Assembly (NCBI RefSeq): GCF_017874315.1
Contig: NZ_JAGGLG010000015.1
Location: 32,818-96,817, forward strand
Source: Symbiobacterium terraclitae
Lineage (GTDB): Bacteria; Bacillota; Sulfobacillia; Symbiobacteriales; Symbiobacteriaceae
DNA length: 64,000 bases
Direction: 5' to 3'
In this document: positions 1 to 9,294 of the stretch, piece after piece
Layout: each line of letters starts with the position of its first letter
Numbering within the stretch: the first letter of the stretch is position 1
Notes under the pieces: model-generated
Database searches by the model: none
What the model saw: only the letters and a program-made list of their open reading frames with translations
What the model was told of the DNA's origin: nothing
Made by a program: the position numbers and the translations under genes

Positions 1-1806
1 GGCCGCCGCCGCGTCACCCGCGGCCCGGGCCCGCCCGATGTACTCCAGGTGGGCCGTCACCGCCGCCGCGTACGCCTCCGTCTCCCACGGCCAGAGCCGC
101 ACGTAGTCGGCCCAGGCGGCTGACGCCTCCTCCCAGCGCTCCTGCCGGCCCAGTTCCGACGCTTGCAGCGCCGCGTACCAGGGCTCCCGGGGCCCAAGGG
201 CCCGTGCCCGGTCCAGGGCCCGCAGCCCCTCTTCGCCCCGCCCCGACCGGATGAGCGCAGCCCCCTTGTAGGCGTGGGCCAGGTCGTTCCACGGGGTGAG
301 CGCAACTGCGGCCCCCGCGTGGCGCAGGGCGGCCTCCGGTGAGCCGCGCTCCAGGCTTCGGGCGGCGAGGTCGACCGCCGCATCGCCTGCCCCCAGAAGG
401 AGGCTGCCCGCCAGCGCCAGGCCGGAGAGGGCCACCGTCAGGGCCCTCGGCCAGGTCCATCCCGACACCCAGCCATCGCCCGGCTCCTGTCCGGCGGGCG
501 GCGCCGGCCCCTTACCCGGCCCGGGTTCGCCCGGGCCCCGGACCGGGGCCGAGCCGAGCAGGCCGAACCCGAACCATAGGGGCAGGGCGAAGAGGCCGTA
601 GCTCAGCTCCCAGTCCACGAGCGCGTGCACGGCCAGGACGCCCAGCCCGCCCAGGGCCGCCGCCCGGGCGGGGGGCCAGCTGCGGGCGTGCCGCAGCCCC
701 AGGAGGAACCGGACCGTCAGCAGCGCGACGCCCGCCGCTCCGGCCCAGCCGTAGGCGAGCGCGACGTCCAGCAGCGACGAGTGGACTTCGGCGGCGTAGT
801 ACGGGTAGCGGGCCGCCTGCAGGTGCAGGGCGGACCAGGCGCGGTAGCCCGCACCCAGAGGCAGTTTGGCGGCCAGGGCGAGGCCGTCCCGCAGGAAGAT
901 CAGCCGTTCTGCCGAGGAAGTGTCGGTCAGGGGCAGCGCCGAGGCACGGCCCAGCAGCCAGCCCCAGCCCGGGGCCAGCACCAGCGCCGGCAGCGCGGTG
1001 AGCACCACGGAAAAACGCATTCGCGCTGACCGTTGAAACCGAAGCGCGAGCGCAACCGTCAATAGGGCGAGCAGCAGTATCGGCCAGAGCCGCGCCGCGT
1101 CCCGGTCCTGCACGGCCGGCGCGGCCCACAGCGCGGCCGTCAGCCCGACCAGCAGCGCCGGCCAGGCGCGGGGCAGGGCTTCCCGCAGGAGCCGCGGCGC
1201 GGCCCAGGCGAGGAAGGCGCCCAGCAGCGCGGCCGCGGCCCACACGCCCCGCGAGCCGGAGAGCAGGGCGCCCAGGGTGGCCCCGAGGGCGAGGAACGCC
1301 GCCCGGGGCCGCCCCGCCGCGAGGTCGGGCAGCGCCCCCGCCAGGCCCAGGAGGCCGGCCATCCCCACGGCGATGGGATAGCCCAGGAACGAGGCCAGCC
1401 GGCCCGAATGGTGCGGCGGGGTGAAGGAGATCAGCAGCGCGCCGGAGAAAGCGAGGAGGGCTCCCGTGACCGCCCAGAAGCGGGCGAGGGCAGGCTCGGC
1501 CTCGCCGGGGCGGAAGGCCCTGCCGGCGACGAACGCCAGGACCCACCCGGCGGCCAGCACGGGCCCGTGGGCGGCCGCCCCGAGCGCCGCCGGTGCGATG
1601 AGCGCGCCGCAGGACCCCGCCGCGAGGAGCAGCAGGGCCAGCCATTCAGAAGGGGCCAGCCGGACGGAGGGCGCCGCCAGGGCCACCAGCGCGGCCAGGG
1701 CGACGCCGGCCATCTGCTGGCCGGGTGCGTAGAGGCCGTCCCAGAAGGCGCCCAGCGCCAGGCCTGCCAGGGCCGTGAACCCGACGATCTCTTTTCGCAT
1801 CATCAT
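1..1806 (-). CDS. O-antigen polymerase/ligase-like membrane protein with TPR-like tail (3' end cut by window)
   Basis: The frame is open from an ATG at 1806 to the left edge, giving 602 residues without a stop, so the C-terminus lies outside the window. The first ~440 residues form about ten hydrophobic segments. A periplasmic-loop-like stretch with G-A-G-Y-R and a later H-S-S-L-L-D resembles the Wzy_C/O-antigen ligase signature. After a Pro-rich linker the tail has alternating Ala-rich helices (AALRHAGAAVALTPWNDLAHAY) typical of TPR repeats. Known members polymerise or ligate surface polysaccharide units at the membrane. Here the substrate is unknown. The ribosome binding site is weak. Three ATG codons stand in tandem, so 1803 or 1800 are also possible starts. 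Confidence 0.75.
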   Translation of the reverse strand, partial: MMMRKEIVGFTALAGLALGAFWDGLYAPGQQMAGVALAALVALAAPSVRLAPSEWLALLLLAAGSCGALIAPAALGAAAHGPVLAAGWVLAFVAGRAFRPGEAEPALARFWAVTGALLAFSGALLISFTPPHHSGRLASFLGYPIAVGMAGLLGLAGALPDLAAGRPRAAFLALGATLGALLSGSRGVWAAAALLGAFLAWAAPRLLREALPRAWPALLVGLTAALWAAPAVQDRDAARLWPILLLALLTVALALRFQRSARMRFSVVLTALPALVLAPGWGWLLGRASALPLTDTSSAERLIFLRDGLALAAKLPLGAGYRAWSALHLQAARYPYYAAEVHSSLLDVALAYGWAGAAGVALLTVRFLLGLRHARSWPPARAAALGGLGVLAVHALVDWELSYGLFALPLWFGFGLLGSAPVRGPGEPGPGKGPAPPAGQEPGDGWVSGWTWPRALTVALSGLALAGSLLLGAGDAAVDLAARSLERGSPEAALRHAGAAVALTPWNDLAHAYKGAALIRSGRGEEGLRALDRARALGPREPWYAALQASELGRQERWEEASAAWADYVRLWPWETEAYAAAVTAHLEYIGRARAAGDAAAA

Positions 1807-1869
1807 ACTGAATCACTTCGCCGCAGCACAACGGCGCGCCTGCGCCCGATCAGAAACGGAGGGAGCGGT

Positions 1870-2754
1870 CTGTACCAGCACACGTCTTACCATGAGCCGG
1901 CGGGGCGGCAGGGCGTGGCCCGTTGGCTGCTGCTGGCGGCAGGCCCCGCGGCCCTCGCCCTGGGGCTGATCGTGGGCGTCGCCATCTCCGCTTACGGACC
2001 GGCGCAGCCCGCGCCCGGGCCCGGGGCGCAGGCGGAACCGCAGACCGATACGCAGCAGCCCGGCTCCCCCGGCGGGCCGGCCGGTACGGAGACGGTGCAG
2101 CCCGGCCTCACCACCACCCCGGAGCCCGCCAGCGTCGCCGACAGCGAATCGGCTCCGCTGCTGCCGCCGCCGGTGGACGACTCCGCCTACGCCACCCCCG
2201 CGATCCCGCCGGCGGGCTCCCTGTCCGCGGCCGAGGTAAAGACCCTGGTGGATGCCCGGGCCGTGCTGACGGCGGAGTTCAGCACGTTCAGGACCGCAGG
2301 GGCGGCACCCTTCACCGTGGACTACCAGCTGGCCCGCGACATCAACTACGACACCATGCTGGTCGGCATCGTCAAGCTGGCCGAGTACAACAACTGGCTC
2401 AGCGCCGTGCGGGACCACGGCGACGAACTGCAGCGCTGGCTCACGGCGGCGGCCCGCCGCGTGCGCAGCGCCGCTGAGGCCGAGGGCTTCGGCCTGAGCT
2501 GGGCGATCTTCGAGTTCGTGCCGGACCGTCCCTACGGTTTCATGGCCAGCGAGGTGACGGCGACGCCGAACGGGCGGGGCTACCTGGTCACGCGCCCCCT
2601 GGCGGCGGTCACCGACTTCAGCGGACCCACGGTCACCATCGCCGCCCTCCCCGGCACCGGCCCGGTGACCGCGCCGGATCCGACCGCCGTCTACGGCCCG
2701 GTCCTCCGGTTCGACCCCACGGACCTCTACCGGCCGCGGGCCGCCACCCCCTGA
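1870..2754 (+). CDS. Predicted membrane-anchored or secreted protein with Pro-rich linker
   Basis: I do not recognise this family. A hydrophobic segment (WLLLAAGPAALALGLIVGVAI) near the N-terminus would anchor or export it. A Pro/Gln/Gly-rich linker of ~90 residues follows, then a ~170-residue compact domain with no motif I can name. The start is uncertain. An in-frame CTG at 1870 follows a GGAGGG ribosome binding site (1858-1863) at good spacing. The first conventional in-frame start with reasonable context is GTG 1915, which has a poorer site. It diverges from the polymerase-like gene and ends just before a strong terminator. Confidence 0.7.
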   Translation: MYQHTSYHEPAGRQGVARWLLLAAGPAALALGLIVGVAISAYGPAQPAPGPGAQAEPQTDTQQPGSPGGPAGTETVQPGLTTTPEPASVADSESAPLLPPPVDDSAYATPAIPPAGSLSAAEVKTLVDARAVLTAEFSTFRTAGAAPFTVDYQLARDINYDTMLVGIVKLAEYNNWLSAVRDHGDELQRWLTAAARRVRSAAEAEGFGLSWAIFEFVPDRPYGFMASEVTATPNGRGYLVTRPLAAVTDFSGPTVTIAALPGTGPVTAPDPTAVYGPVLRFDPTDLYRPRAATP

Positions 2755-2776
2755 GGCGGACAAAGCAGGAGAGACG

Positions 2777-2807
2777 AACACCCGCACCCGGTTCGGGTGC
2801 GGGTGTT
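2777..2807 (+). terminator. Perfect hairpin terminator
   Basis: A 14-bp perfect stem with a 3-base loop lies 23 bases after the stop at 2754. The downstream T content is low (TTGTGCTCC), so termination strength is inferred from the stem. Confidence 0.7.
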
Positions 2808-2919
2808 GTGCTCCACCGCGTGGTCCCCGGCTCATCGCCAGATCCTGACAAGGCAGGATGCGAGCAGATTAGCGCCGAACCACTGTTGGAAGTGCGCATT
2901 CGAGGTGATCAAGGTTCAG

Positions 2920-3195
2920 ATGGGTGAGCATCGCGAGGGGCAGTCCGCCCCGAATCAGAAGGCGCGCCGGTTCCGGGTAACCCGGCGAGTCAAGACGCGC
3001 GGGACCCCTGCGCGCATCGAGACCCGCGAGGAGCGGGAACTGCGGGAGCTCGCCGAGATGGGCGAGGACGCGGACCGGGGTACCCCCGAGCACGACCGGG
3101 AGCTGCGGGCCGGGTGCATGGCGATGGTGCGTGTGGTCGCCCTGTTCTTCGTGGTGATGATCCTGTCGATCATCATCACCTGGGCGACGCGGTAG
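2920..3195 (+). CDS. Small single-pass membrane protein
   Basis: The product is about 91 residues. The first 65 are highly charged (Arg/Glu-rich, ERELRELAEMGED) and soluble-looking. The last 25 form one hydrophobic helix (MVRVVALFFVVMILSIIITWA), so it is probably tail-anchored with the charged part in the cytoplasm. The ATG at 2920 was chosen because GAGGTGATC sits about 10 bases upstream. An in-frame GTG at 2905 is an alternative. No family recognised. Confidence 0.6.
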   Translation: MGEHREGQSAPNQKARRFRVTRRVKTRGTPARIETREERELRELAEMGEDADRGTPEHDRELRAGCMAMVRVVALFFVVMILSIIITWATR

Positions 3196-3261
3196 CCTGC
3201 CACTGGAACGGGGAGATCCCACGCTCAGGCGCCTGCGTCCGGCGGAGGACGGCTGGGAGAC

Positions 3262-3297
3262 AGGTGGAGGAGCCCCAAAGGGGGCCCCTCCACCTTC
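3262..3297. terminator. Shared terminator hairpin between convergent genes
   Basis: A ~15-bp stem with one mismatch (AGGTGGAGG...CCTCCACCT arms, AAAG loop) lies between the stop of the small membrane gene at 3195 and the hemB stop at 3321. On the plus strand TTCTTC follows, so it mainly serves the small gene but can stop both. Confidence 0.65.
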
Positions 3298-3320
3298 TTC
3301 GTGTGCGGCAGGCCGCACGC

Positions 3321-4301
3321 TTACTCCTCTTCCTTCAGCCAGCGGGCCACGTCCTTGGCGTGGTAGGTGATGATGATGTCGGCGCCCGCCCGCTTGAAGC
3401 CGGCCATCGTCTCCATCACGATGCGCCGCTCGTCGATCAGCCCCTGGGCCGCCGCCGCCTTCACCATGGCGAACTCGCCGGAGACGTTGTAGCAGGCGAC
3501 CGGCAGGTTGAAGGCCTCCCGCACCCGGTAGATGACGTCCATGTAGGCCAGGGCCGGCTTGACCATCACGATGTCGGCGCCCTCCAGGACGTCCAGCTCC
3601 ACCTCGCGCAGCGCCTCCCGGGCGTTGGGCGGGTCCATCTGGTAGGAGCGCCGGTCGCCGAAGGCCGGTGCCGAGTCGGCCGCGGCCCGGAACGGGCCGT
3701 AGTAGGCCGAGGCGTACTTGGCCGAGTAGGCCATGATCGGCACGTCCTGGAAGCCGTGCTCGTCCAGGGCGGCCCGGATCGCCGCCACCCGCCCGTCCAT
3801 CATGTCAGACGGGGCGACCATGTCGGCCCCCGCCTCGGCGTGGGAGAGGGCCGTGCGGGCCAGCAGGCCCAGGGTCGGGTCGTTGTCGACGGTCTCGCCC
3901 TTGACGATGCCGCAGTGGCCATGGGAGGTGTACTCGCACAGGCAGACGTCGGTGATGATGTAGGTCTCGGGGAAGCGGGCCTTGATGGACCGGATGGCCT
4001 CCTGCACCACGCCGTGGGCGTCGTAGGCCCCGCTGCCCACCTCGTCCTTGGACTCGGGGAGGCCGAAGAGCAGGGCCGACCGGACCCCCAGCTTCAGCAT
4101 CTCCTCGATCTCGCAGAGGATCGTGTCGGCGGACCAGTGGTAGTTGCCCGGCAGCGACGAGATCTCCCGCTTCACCCCGGTGCCCGGGGCCACGAAGAGC
4201 GGGTAGATCAGGTCGTCGCGGGAGACGGCGTGCTCCCGCACCAGGCGGCGGACCGCCTCGTTCCGGCGGAGCCGGCGCGGCCGAACAGTCAGGTTGCTCA
4301 T
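3321..4301 (-). CDS. hemB: Delta-aminolevulinic acid dehydratase (porphobilinogen synthase)
   Basis: This enzyme condenses two 5-aminolevulinate molecules to porphobilinogen in the cytoplasm. At 326 aa it has the usual family length. Visible motifs are the Cys-rich zinc site ([14 protein letters not shown]), the first active lysine in Y-S-A-K-Y-A-S, and the Schiff-base lysine in M-V-K-P-A-L. The ATG at 4301 follows AAGGAGG at ideal spacing and sits one base after the hemD stop, indicating translational coupling. It is the last gene of the hemAXCDB operon. The cysteines suggest a zinc-dependent rather than magnesium-only form. Confidence 0.96.
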   Translation of the reverse strand: MSNLTVRPRRLRRNEAVRRLVREHAVSRDDLIYPLFVAPGTGVKREISSLPGNYHWSADTILCEIEEMLKLGVRSALLFGLPESKDEVGSGAYDAHGVVQEAIRSIKARFPETYIITDVCLCEYTSHGHCGIVKGETVDNDPTLGLLARTALSHAEAGADMVAPSDMMDGRVAAIRAALDEHGFQDVPIMAYSAKYASAYYGPFRAAADSAPAFGDRRSYQMDPPNAREALREVELDVLEGADIVMVKPALAYMDVIYRVREAFNLPVACYNVSGEFAMVKAAAAQGLIDERRIVMETMAGFKRAGADIIITYHAKDVARWLKEEE

Positions 4302-4302
4302 G

Positions 4303-5088
4303 TCAGCGGCCTCCTTGCTCGCAGTCTGACACGATGGCCCGCAGCAGGCCATCCATGGTGTAGATCTCGGCCATGCAGTGAACCGGGAGGCCCCGGGCCT
4401 CCGCCGCGGCCGCCGTCTCGGGGCCGATGCAGGCCACCCGGGCCGGGCCGAGCGCCTCGGGTCCCCCCAGCTGATCCAACAGGTTGTGCACGGTGGAGCC
4501 GGACGTGAAGGCCACGTAGTGGATGGCGCCGGCCTGCAGCTGCCGGCGGAGCCCCTCCGCGTCGCCCCGCACAGGGACGTTGCGGTAGGCCACCAGGTCG
4601 TCCACGACGGCGCCCATCTCGGCCAGCGCGGACGCGAGGGCCGGGTTGGCCAGGTCGCCCCGGGCCATCAGCACCCGGTCGCCCGGCGCCAGGTCGCCGG
4701 CCAGCGCCTCGGGGATCGCCCGGCCGACGAAGCTCTGCGGCATCCGGTCCACCCGGATGCCCTCCCGCTCCAGCGCCCGCGCCGTTGCTGTGCCCACGGC
4801 CACGACGCCCACGCCGTCCGGCACCCGCCGCCCCGCCCGCGCGAGCCGGGCGGCGAAGCGCGCCGCCCCGTTGGGGCTGGTGATGACCAGCCAGCGATAG
4901 CGCTCCAGGCGGGCGATGGCCTCGTCCAAAGGCGCCCAGTCCTGCGGGTCCACGATCTGGATGACGGGGTAGGCGACCGCCTCGCCCCCCAGTTCGGCCA
5001 CGGCCCGGATGAACCGCTCGGCCTGGTCGCGGGCGCGCAGGACCAGGATCCGCCTGCCCCGCAGAGGCTGTGCGTCACCATCAGCCAC
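4303..5088 (-). CDS. hemD: Uroporphyrinogen-III synthase
   Basis: It closes and inverts ring D of hydroxymethylbilane to give uroporphyrinogen III. The product is 261 aa with the two-lobed HemD pattern: an N-terminal R-I-L-V-L-R-A start, the central V-I-T-S-P-N-G-A segment, and the C-terminal [10 protein letters not shown] stretch that closes over the substrate. The GTG at 5088 is chosen for GAGGTGG seven bases upstream. Longer in-frame starts would run into hemC. It lies between hemC and hemB in the tetrapyrrole operon. Confidence 0.93.
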   Translation of the reverse strand: MADGDAQPLRGRRILVLRARDQAERFIRAVAELGGEAVAYPVIQIVDPQDWAPLDEAIARLERYRWLVITSPNGAARFAARLARAGRRVPDGVGVVAVGTATARALEREGIRVDRMPQSFVGRAIPEALAGDLAPGDRVLMARGDLANPALASALAEMGAVVDDLVAYRNVPVRGDAEGLRRQLQAGAIHYVAFTSGSTVHNLLDQLGGPEALGPARVACIGPETAAAAEARGLPVHCMAEIYTMDGLLRAIVSDCEQGGR

Positions 5089-5137
5089 GGATCCACCACC
5101 TCGCCGTCTCTCTGTGGGCACGTCTCCCCTCGCCGGG

Positions 5138-6058
5138 TCAGCCGCGCGCGGCGTCCAGGATCTCCCGCCCGCCGTGCTCCAGCAGCCAGTCGGCCACCTC
5201 CGCGCCCAGCGACCGGGCGCGCCCGGCGTCGCCCTCGGCGGCATAACGGATGACCCGGGAGCCGTCGGTGGAGGCGATCAGCCCCTCCACCTGCAGGAGC
5301 CCGCCGTCAAACACGGCGTACGCCCCGATGGGCACCTGGCACCCGCCCTCCAGCCGGGCCAGGATCGCCCGCTCCGCCATCACCTCCAGGGCGGTGGGCA
5401 TGTGGTGGATGCGGGAGACGACCTGCCCGATGCGGGCGTCGTCGGCCCGGATCTCGATGCCGAGGGCCCCCTGCCCGGGCGCGGGCAGGCAGAACTCGGG
5501 GTCGAGGTACTCGGTGATGCGGTCGCCGAAGCCCGCGCGGTGCAGCCCCGCGGCCGCCATGACCAGGGCGTCCACCTGGCCCTCGGAGAGCTTGCGCAGC
5601 CGGGTGTCCACGTTGCCCCGGATCGGCACGTACTCCAGGTCCGGCCGCTGTGCGCGCAGCTGCGCCACGCGGCGCAGGCTCGAGGTGCCCACCCTCGCGC
5701 CCGCAGGCAGGTCGGCGAAGGCGGTGCCGTCGCGGGTGATCACCACGTCGCGGGGATCCTCCCGCTCCGCGACGCAGCCCAGCACCAGCCCGTCGGGCAG
5801 CTCGGAGGGCAGGTCCTTCAGGCTGTGCACGGCCAGGTCGGCGCGCCCGTCCAGCAGCGCGGCCTCCAGCTCCTTGGTGAAGAGCCCCTTGTCGCCGATC
5901 TGCGACAGGGCCCGGTCCAGCACCATATCGCCGACGGTCTTGAACGTCTGCGTCTCGAACGTCAGGTCCGGATTGGCCTCCCGGAGCCGGTCGACCACCC
6001 ACCCGGTCTGCGTGAGCGCCAGGAGTGAACCGCGGGTCGCGACCCGAATGACATTCAC
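5138..6058 (-). CDS. hemC: Porphobilinogen deaminase (hydroxymethylbilane synthase)
   Basis: It polymerises four porphobilinogens into hydroxymethylbilane. The 306 aa product matches the family. It starts R-V-A-T-R-G-S-L-L-A-L, has the catalytic Asp in H-S-L-K-D-L-P (D82), the Arg-rich binding region around 129-155, and Cys240 in L-E-G-G-C-Q-V-P-I-G-A, which attaches the dipyrromethane cofactor. Everything needed for activity appears present. Third gene of the hem operon. Confidence 0.97.
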   Translation of the reverse strand: MNVIRVATRGSLLALTQTGWVVDRLREANPDLTFETQTFKTVGDMVLDRALSQIGDKGLFTKELEAALLDGRADLAVHSLKDLPSELPDGLVLGCVAEREDPRDVVITRDGTAFADLPAGARVGTSSLRRVAQLRAQRPDLEYVPIRGNVDTRLRKLSEGQVDALVMAAAGLHRAGFGDRITEYLDPEFCLPAPGQGALGIEIRADDARIGQVVSRIHHMPTALEVMAERAILARLEGGCQVPIGAYAVFDGGLLQVEGLIASTDGSRVIRYAAEGDAGRARSLGAEVADWLLEHGGREILDAARG

Positions 6059-6085
6059 AGGTCCCTCAGCCTCCCCATTGCAGTT

Positions 6086-6904
6086 CTAGAAGCGGTGCAC
6101 GCCGGAGGCCATGTTAATGACAAAGTAGTTGACCAGGATCGCCGTGCCCGCGCCCACCATCCACCAGGCCGCCCACCGGCCGCCCCACTGCCGCGCCTTC
6201 CGCATCACCAGGTAGCTGCCGTAGGTCAGCCAGAGCAGGAGCGTGAAGAGCACCTTGGGGTCCGCCGGCCAGAAGGTGGACCAGGTGCGCGACGCGAACG
6301 TAAGCCCTGCGGTGACGCCCAGCGTCAGCAGGGGGAACCCGATGGCGACCATGCGGCCCGCCGTCTGGTCGAGCCACTCCAGGGAGGGCAGCGCGTGGTA
6401 GAGGGGGCTGAACGCTTTGCGGCGCAGGTTGCGGTCCTGCACCAGGTAGAGCGCCCCCGCGACGGAAGCCCCCAGGAGGAAGAGGTAGCCCAGCAGCGTC
6501 ACCCCGACGTGCCACAGCACCAGCCGCTCGGGATGCGCCCCCAGGTTGGGCGCCTCACCCGGGCGGGGCAGGATGAGCGACATCACCAGCACGGCGGCGA
6601 TGATCGGGGTGAGGAACGAGCCTGCGGACTGGTTGTGCTTCACGTACTCGACGGTGACATAGGGGGTCAGGAGGAGCCACGCCAGGAGCAGGGAGACCTC
6701 GTAAAGGCTATAGACCGGGGCGCGCCCGCTCTCGGCCACCAGCAGCGCCAGCGCGGTCGTGTGGGCGGCCCACGCCGCCCGGGTCGACCAGCGGGCCAGA
6801 CCCTCGTAGCCCCTGCGGAAGAACAGGGTGAGGTGGGCGACGGCGCCCAGGGTGTACAGGACGGCGGCGCCGCCGGCGACGGGGGTGACCAGGCCGGCGG
6901 TCAT
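6086..6904 (-). CDS. hemX: HemX/CcsA-type cytochrome c assembly-like membrane protein
   Basis: A 272-aa polytopic protein with about eight hydrophobic helices. It matches the HemX/CcsA superfamily by its position directly after hemA and by segments such as W-H-V-G-V-T-L-L-G-Y and the H-rich loop near Y-H-A-L-P-S-L-E-W. In Bacillus, HemX lowers HemA protein level and sits at the same operon position. CcsA relatives handle heme for cytochrome c maturation. The ATG at 6904 overlaps the hemA stop (ATGA), so the two are translationally coupled. Confidence 0.88.
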   Translation of the reverse strand: MTAGLVTPVAGGAAVLYTLGAVAHLTLFFRRGYEGLARWSTRAAWAAHTTALALLVAESGRAPVYSLYEVSLLLAWLLLTPYVTVEYVKHNQSAGSFLTPIIAAVLVMSLILPRPGEAPNLGAHPERLVLWHVGVTLLGYLFLLGASVAGALYLVQDRNLRRKAFSPLYHALPSLEWLDQTAGRMVAIGFPLLTLGVTAGLTFASRTWSTFWPADPKVLFTLLLWLTYGSYLVMRKARQWGGRWAAWWMVGAGTAILVNYFVINMASGVHRF

Positions 6905-8220
6905 GGCGCGCTCCCGTTCTCCACCGCCGGCTCGGCCCTGTGCCGCTGCAGGTCGAAGAGGCGGTGCACGGTCTCGATCGCCTGGCTCGCCGATCCCTCG
7001 CCCGCCATGCCCTTCAGCTGCTGCGTGGGATCGTTGAGGATCTTGTTGATCAGCGTGACGGTCATCGCGGCGATGACCTCGCGCTGGTGGTCCGTCAGGT
7101 CGGGCAGGCGGTTGAAGGTCCGGGCGAGCTCCTGCTCCCGGATGGCGTCGATCTTCTCCCGCAGCATGCGGATCGTCGGCACCACGGCCAGCGAGGCGGC
7201 CCACTGCCGGAACCGCTCCAGCTCACCGGCGATGATGCGCTCCACCTTGCGGGCCTCCTGCGCCCGCTCGGCCAGGTTGGCGCTGATCACCGCCTCCAGG
7301 TCGTCGATGTCGTAGAGATACGCGCCGGCCACCTGGGCGACCGCCGGGTCGATGTCCCGGGGCACGGCGATGTCGAACAGGAAGATGGGCCGGCCCCGTC
7401 GGGCCCGCACGGCCTCCTCCACCTGCTGGCGCGTCACCACGTAGCCGGGCGCCCCGGTGGACGAGATGACCACGTCCACCTCAGAGAGCGCCTCCGGCAC
7501 CTTGTCCAGCGGGATGGCGCGCCCGCCGATCTCCCGGACGAGGCTCTCGGCCCGGTCCAGGGTGCGGTTGGCCACGATGGGCTCCCGCACGCCGGCGGAC
7601 AGCAGGTGGCGCAGCGTCAGCTTGGCGGTCTCGCCCGCGCCGATGGCCAGGCACCGCCGCCCCTCCAGGCTGCGGAAGACCTTGCGCGCCAGCTCGACGG
7701 CCGCATAGGAGACGCTGACGGCGCTCTGGCCGATGCGCGTCTCCGTCTGGGCCCGCTTGCCCACGGTGATGGCCTGGTGGAAGAGCTGGTGCATCACCTT
7801 GCCCACCGTCTGCGCCTGGACGGCGTCGCGGTGGGCGTTGCGCACCTGCCCGAGGATCTGGGTCTCGCCGATGATCATCGAGTCGAGGCCCGCGGCCACG
7901 CGGAAGAGGTGCTGCACGGCTTCGAGCCCGTGCCGCCGGTACAGGTAGGGCAGGAGCTGCTCGCGCGTGAGCTCCCGCCCGTGCAGCGCCAGGGCGAGAC
8001 CGAGGAAGTAGTCCACCAGCGCACCGTCAACGCCGGCCGGGTCATCGACCACCGCATAGACCTCGGAACGGTTGCAGGTGGAAAGCAGGACGCCCTCGCT
8101 GATGGGGAGCGCCCTCAGGCGGGTGAGCGCCGCGGTCATGTCGGAGCCGGACACCGCCAGGGCCTCCCGCACCTCAACCGGAGCCGTCTTGTGGTTCAAG
8201 CCGAGCATGACGATGTTCAC
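6901..8220 (-). CDS. hemA: Glutamyl-tRNA reductase
   Basis: It reduces glutamyl-tRNA(Glu) to glutamate-1-semialdehyde, the committed step of C5-pathway heme synthesis. The 439 aa product shows G-L-N-H-K-T-A-P-V near the N-terminus, the catalytic cysteine in S-T-C-N-R-S-E-V-Y (C49), the NADPH-binding G-A-G-E segment near residue 190, and a C-terminal helical dimerisation domain. First gene of the operon, behind the promoter at 8293-8322. No hemL (semialdehyde aminotransferase) follows hemB here, so it must be elsewhere. Confidence 0.97.
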   Translation of the reverse strand: MNIVMLGLNHKTAPVEVREALAVSGSDMTAALTRLRALPISEGVLLSTCNRSEVYAVVDDPAGVDGALVDYFLGLALALHGRELTREQLLPYLYRRHGLEAVQHLFRVAAGLDSMIIGETQILGQVRNAHRDAVQAQTVGKVMHQLFHQAITVGKRAQTETRIGQSAVSVSYAAVELARKVFRSLEGRRCLAIGAGETAKLTLRHLLSAGVREPIVANRTLDRAESLVREIGGRAIPLDKVPEALSEVDVVISSTGAPGYVVTRQQVEEAVRARRGRPIFLFDIAVPRDIDPAVAQVAGAYLYDIDDLEAVISANLAERAQEARKVERIIAGELERFRQWAASLAVVPTIRMLREKIDAIREQELARTFNRLPDLTDHQREVIAAMTVTLINKILNDPTQQLKGMAGEGSASQAIETVHRLFDLQRHRAEPAVENGSAP

Positions 8221-8292
8221 GACGGTCTCTCACTCCGCGCGGTCTGGACTATGGGCGGCTTCCCGGAACGTCAGGTACGCCCTTAGTCCGTT

Positions 8293-8322
8293 AGTGTAAC
8301 GGCCTGACCGCGCAATGGTCAA
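8293..8322 (-). promoter_or_regulatory. Sigma-A promoter of the hemAXCDB operon
   Basis: On the minus strand TTGACC (-35) and TACACT (-10) are separated by 18 bases, about 75 bases upstream of hemA. The strong match and position make this the likely operon promoter. Confidence 0.75.
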
Positions 8323-8625
8323 GCCGGAGGGGGGAGCATGCTTTTACCCTATACCATTCGGGAGATTCGTGCTATCCCCATGTCGTACTAAATCGACTAG
8401 AACGCGTGGATCATTTCTTACCGTAATGTTACAGGCCACGTGACTGTGCCGCTCGCCCGAACATGCGCCGGCCAATGTAGGGCGCTGCCAGGAACCGTCG
8501 GCAGTCCTGGGGCATGGCCAAGGCCCGGTCGCACGGCGGAAAAAGCAGGACCGGGTGGTCCGGCCGGACAAGGCCGGAGACGCCCGGTCCGCTCCCGCGG
8601 TCCCACCGTGCAGCCGCCCGGTTGG
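8323..8625. other. Intergenic region with no recognised gene
   Basis: The left 100 bases are locally AT-richer than their surroundings. The rest is GC-rich with short CCGG-type inverted repeats. No convincing ORF with a ribosome binding site and no RNA motif was seen. Confidence 0.5.
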
Positions 8626-9201
8626 CTACCGGCCGGCGGGCATGACCTCGTGGTCGACGTGACGCGCGCCCTTGACGGCGCTGATCAGGTTGATGGCGAC
8701 GCGCGCGCCGTCGCCGGCGGTGATGATGGTGTGGACGCTGGTCCCGGCGCAGGTGCCGGCCGCCCAAAGGCCGGGCACACGGGTCTGGCCCGTGGCATCC
8801 ACGGCCACCGCCTCCTTCATGCGCGGCTCCTTGGCCTCCACCACCTCGGCGCCGGCCTGACGGGCGAGGTCACACAGGGGTCCCGTGCAGAGGATGACCT
8901 GCCTGGCCTCGAACGCCCGGCCGTCCTCGGTCTGCAGCTTGAAGCCGCCGCCTTCGCGCCCGACGGATGTCACCTTGGCGGTGACCAGCTCCGCCCCGGC
9001 CCTCGTGGCGTGCTCCTTGCCCAGGTCGACGAGTTCCGGCCCGGAAATGCCCTGCGGGAAGCCCAGGTGGTTGGGAATCCAGGCCCGGCGCGTCATGGAC
9101 TGGTCCGCGTCCACCAGCAGCGTCTTGAGGCCGGCCCGTGCAGTGAACGTGGCGGCGCTGGCGCCGGCAGGACCGGCGCCCACGATGGCGACATCGTACA
9201 C
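8626..9201 (-). CDS. Single-domain FAD-dependent thioredoxin-reductase-like protein
   Basis: The product is ~191 aa. It starts with the FAD Rossmann motif V-A-I-V-G-A-G-P-A-G and ends with the second FAD contact G-L-W-A-A-G-T-C-A-G-T-S, as in thioredoxin reductases. The entire NADPH domain and its redox CxxC are missing, so it is about 60% of the usual length. It could be an oxidase or an electron-transfer flavoprotein, but the partner is unknown. GTG 9201 is preferred because AAGGAG lies 9 bases upstream. The ATG at 9210 directly abuts that site. Confidence 0.75.
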   Translation of the reverse strand: MYDVAIVGAGPAGASAATFTARAGLKTLLVDADQSMTRRAWIPNHLGFPQGISGPELVDLGKEHATRAGAELVTAKVTSVGREGGGFKLQTEDGRAFEARQVILCTGPLCDLARQAGAEVVEAKEPRMKEAVAVDATGQTRVPGLWAAGTCAGTSVHTIITAGDGARVAINLISAVKGARHVDHEVMPAGR

Positions 9202-9266
9202 CTGTCCCATCTCCTTCTCGGTTCGTGATGCGAAGGGTCCTCACCCATTAGGACGAGCGCTGCCAG

Positions 9267-9285
9267 GCCGGGGTGATGCCCCGGC
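9267..9285 (-). terminator. Small hairpin after the acetyltransferase gene
   Basis: GCCGGGG/CCCCGGC 7-bp stem with a 5-base loop, just beyond the stop at 9295. It lacks a T-run, so terminator function is tentative. Confidence 0.4.
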
Positions 9286-9294
9286 GGCGGGCGA

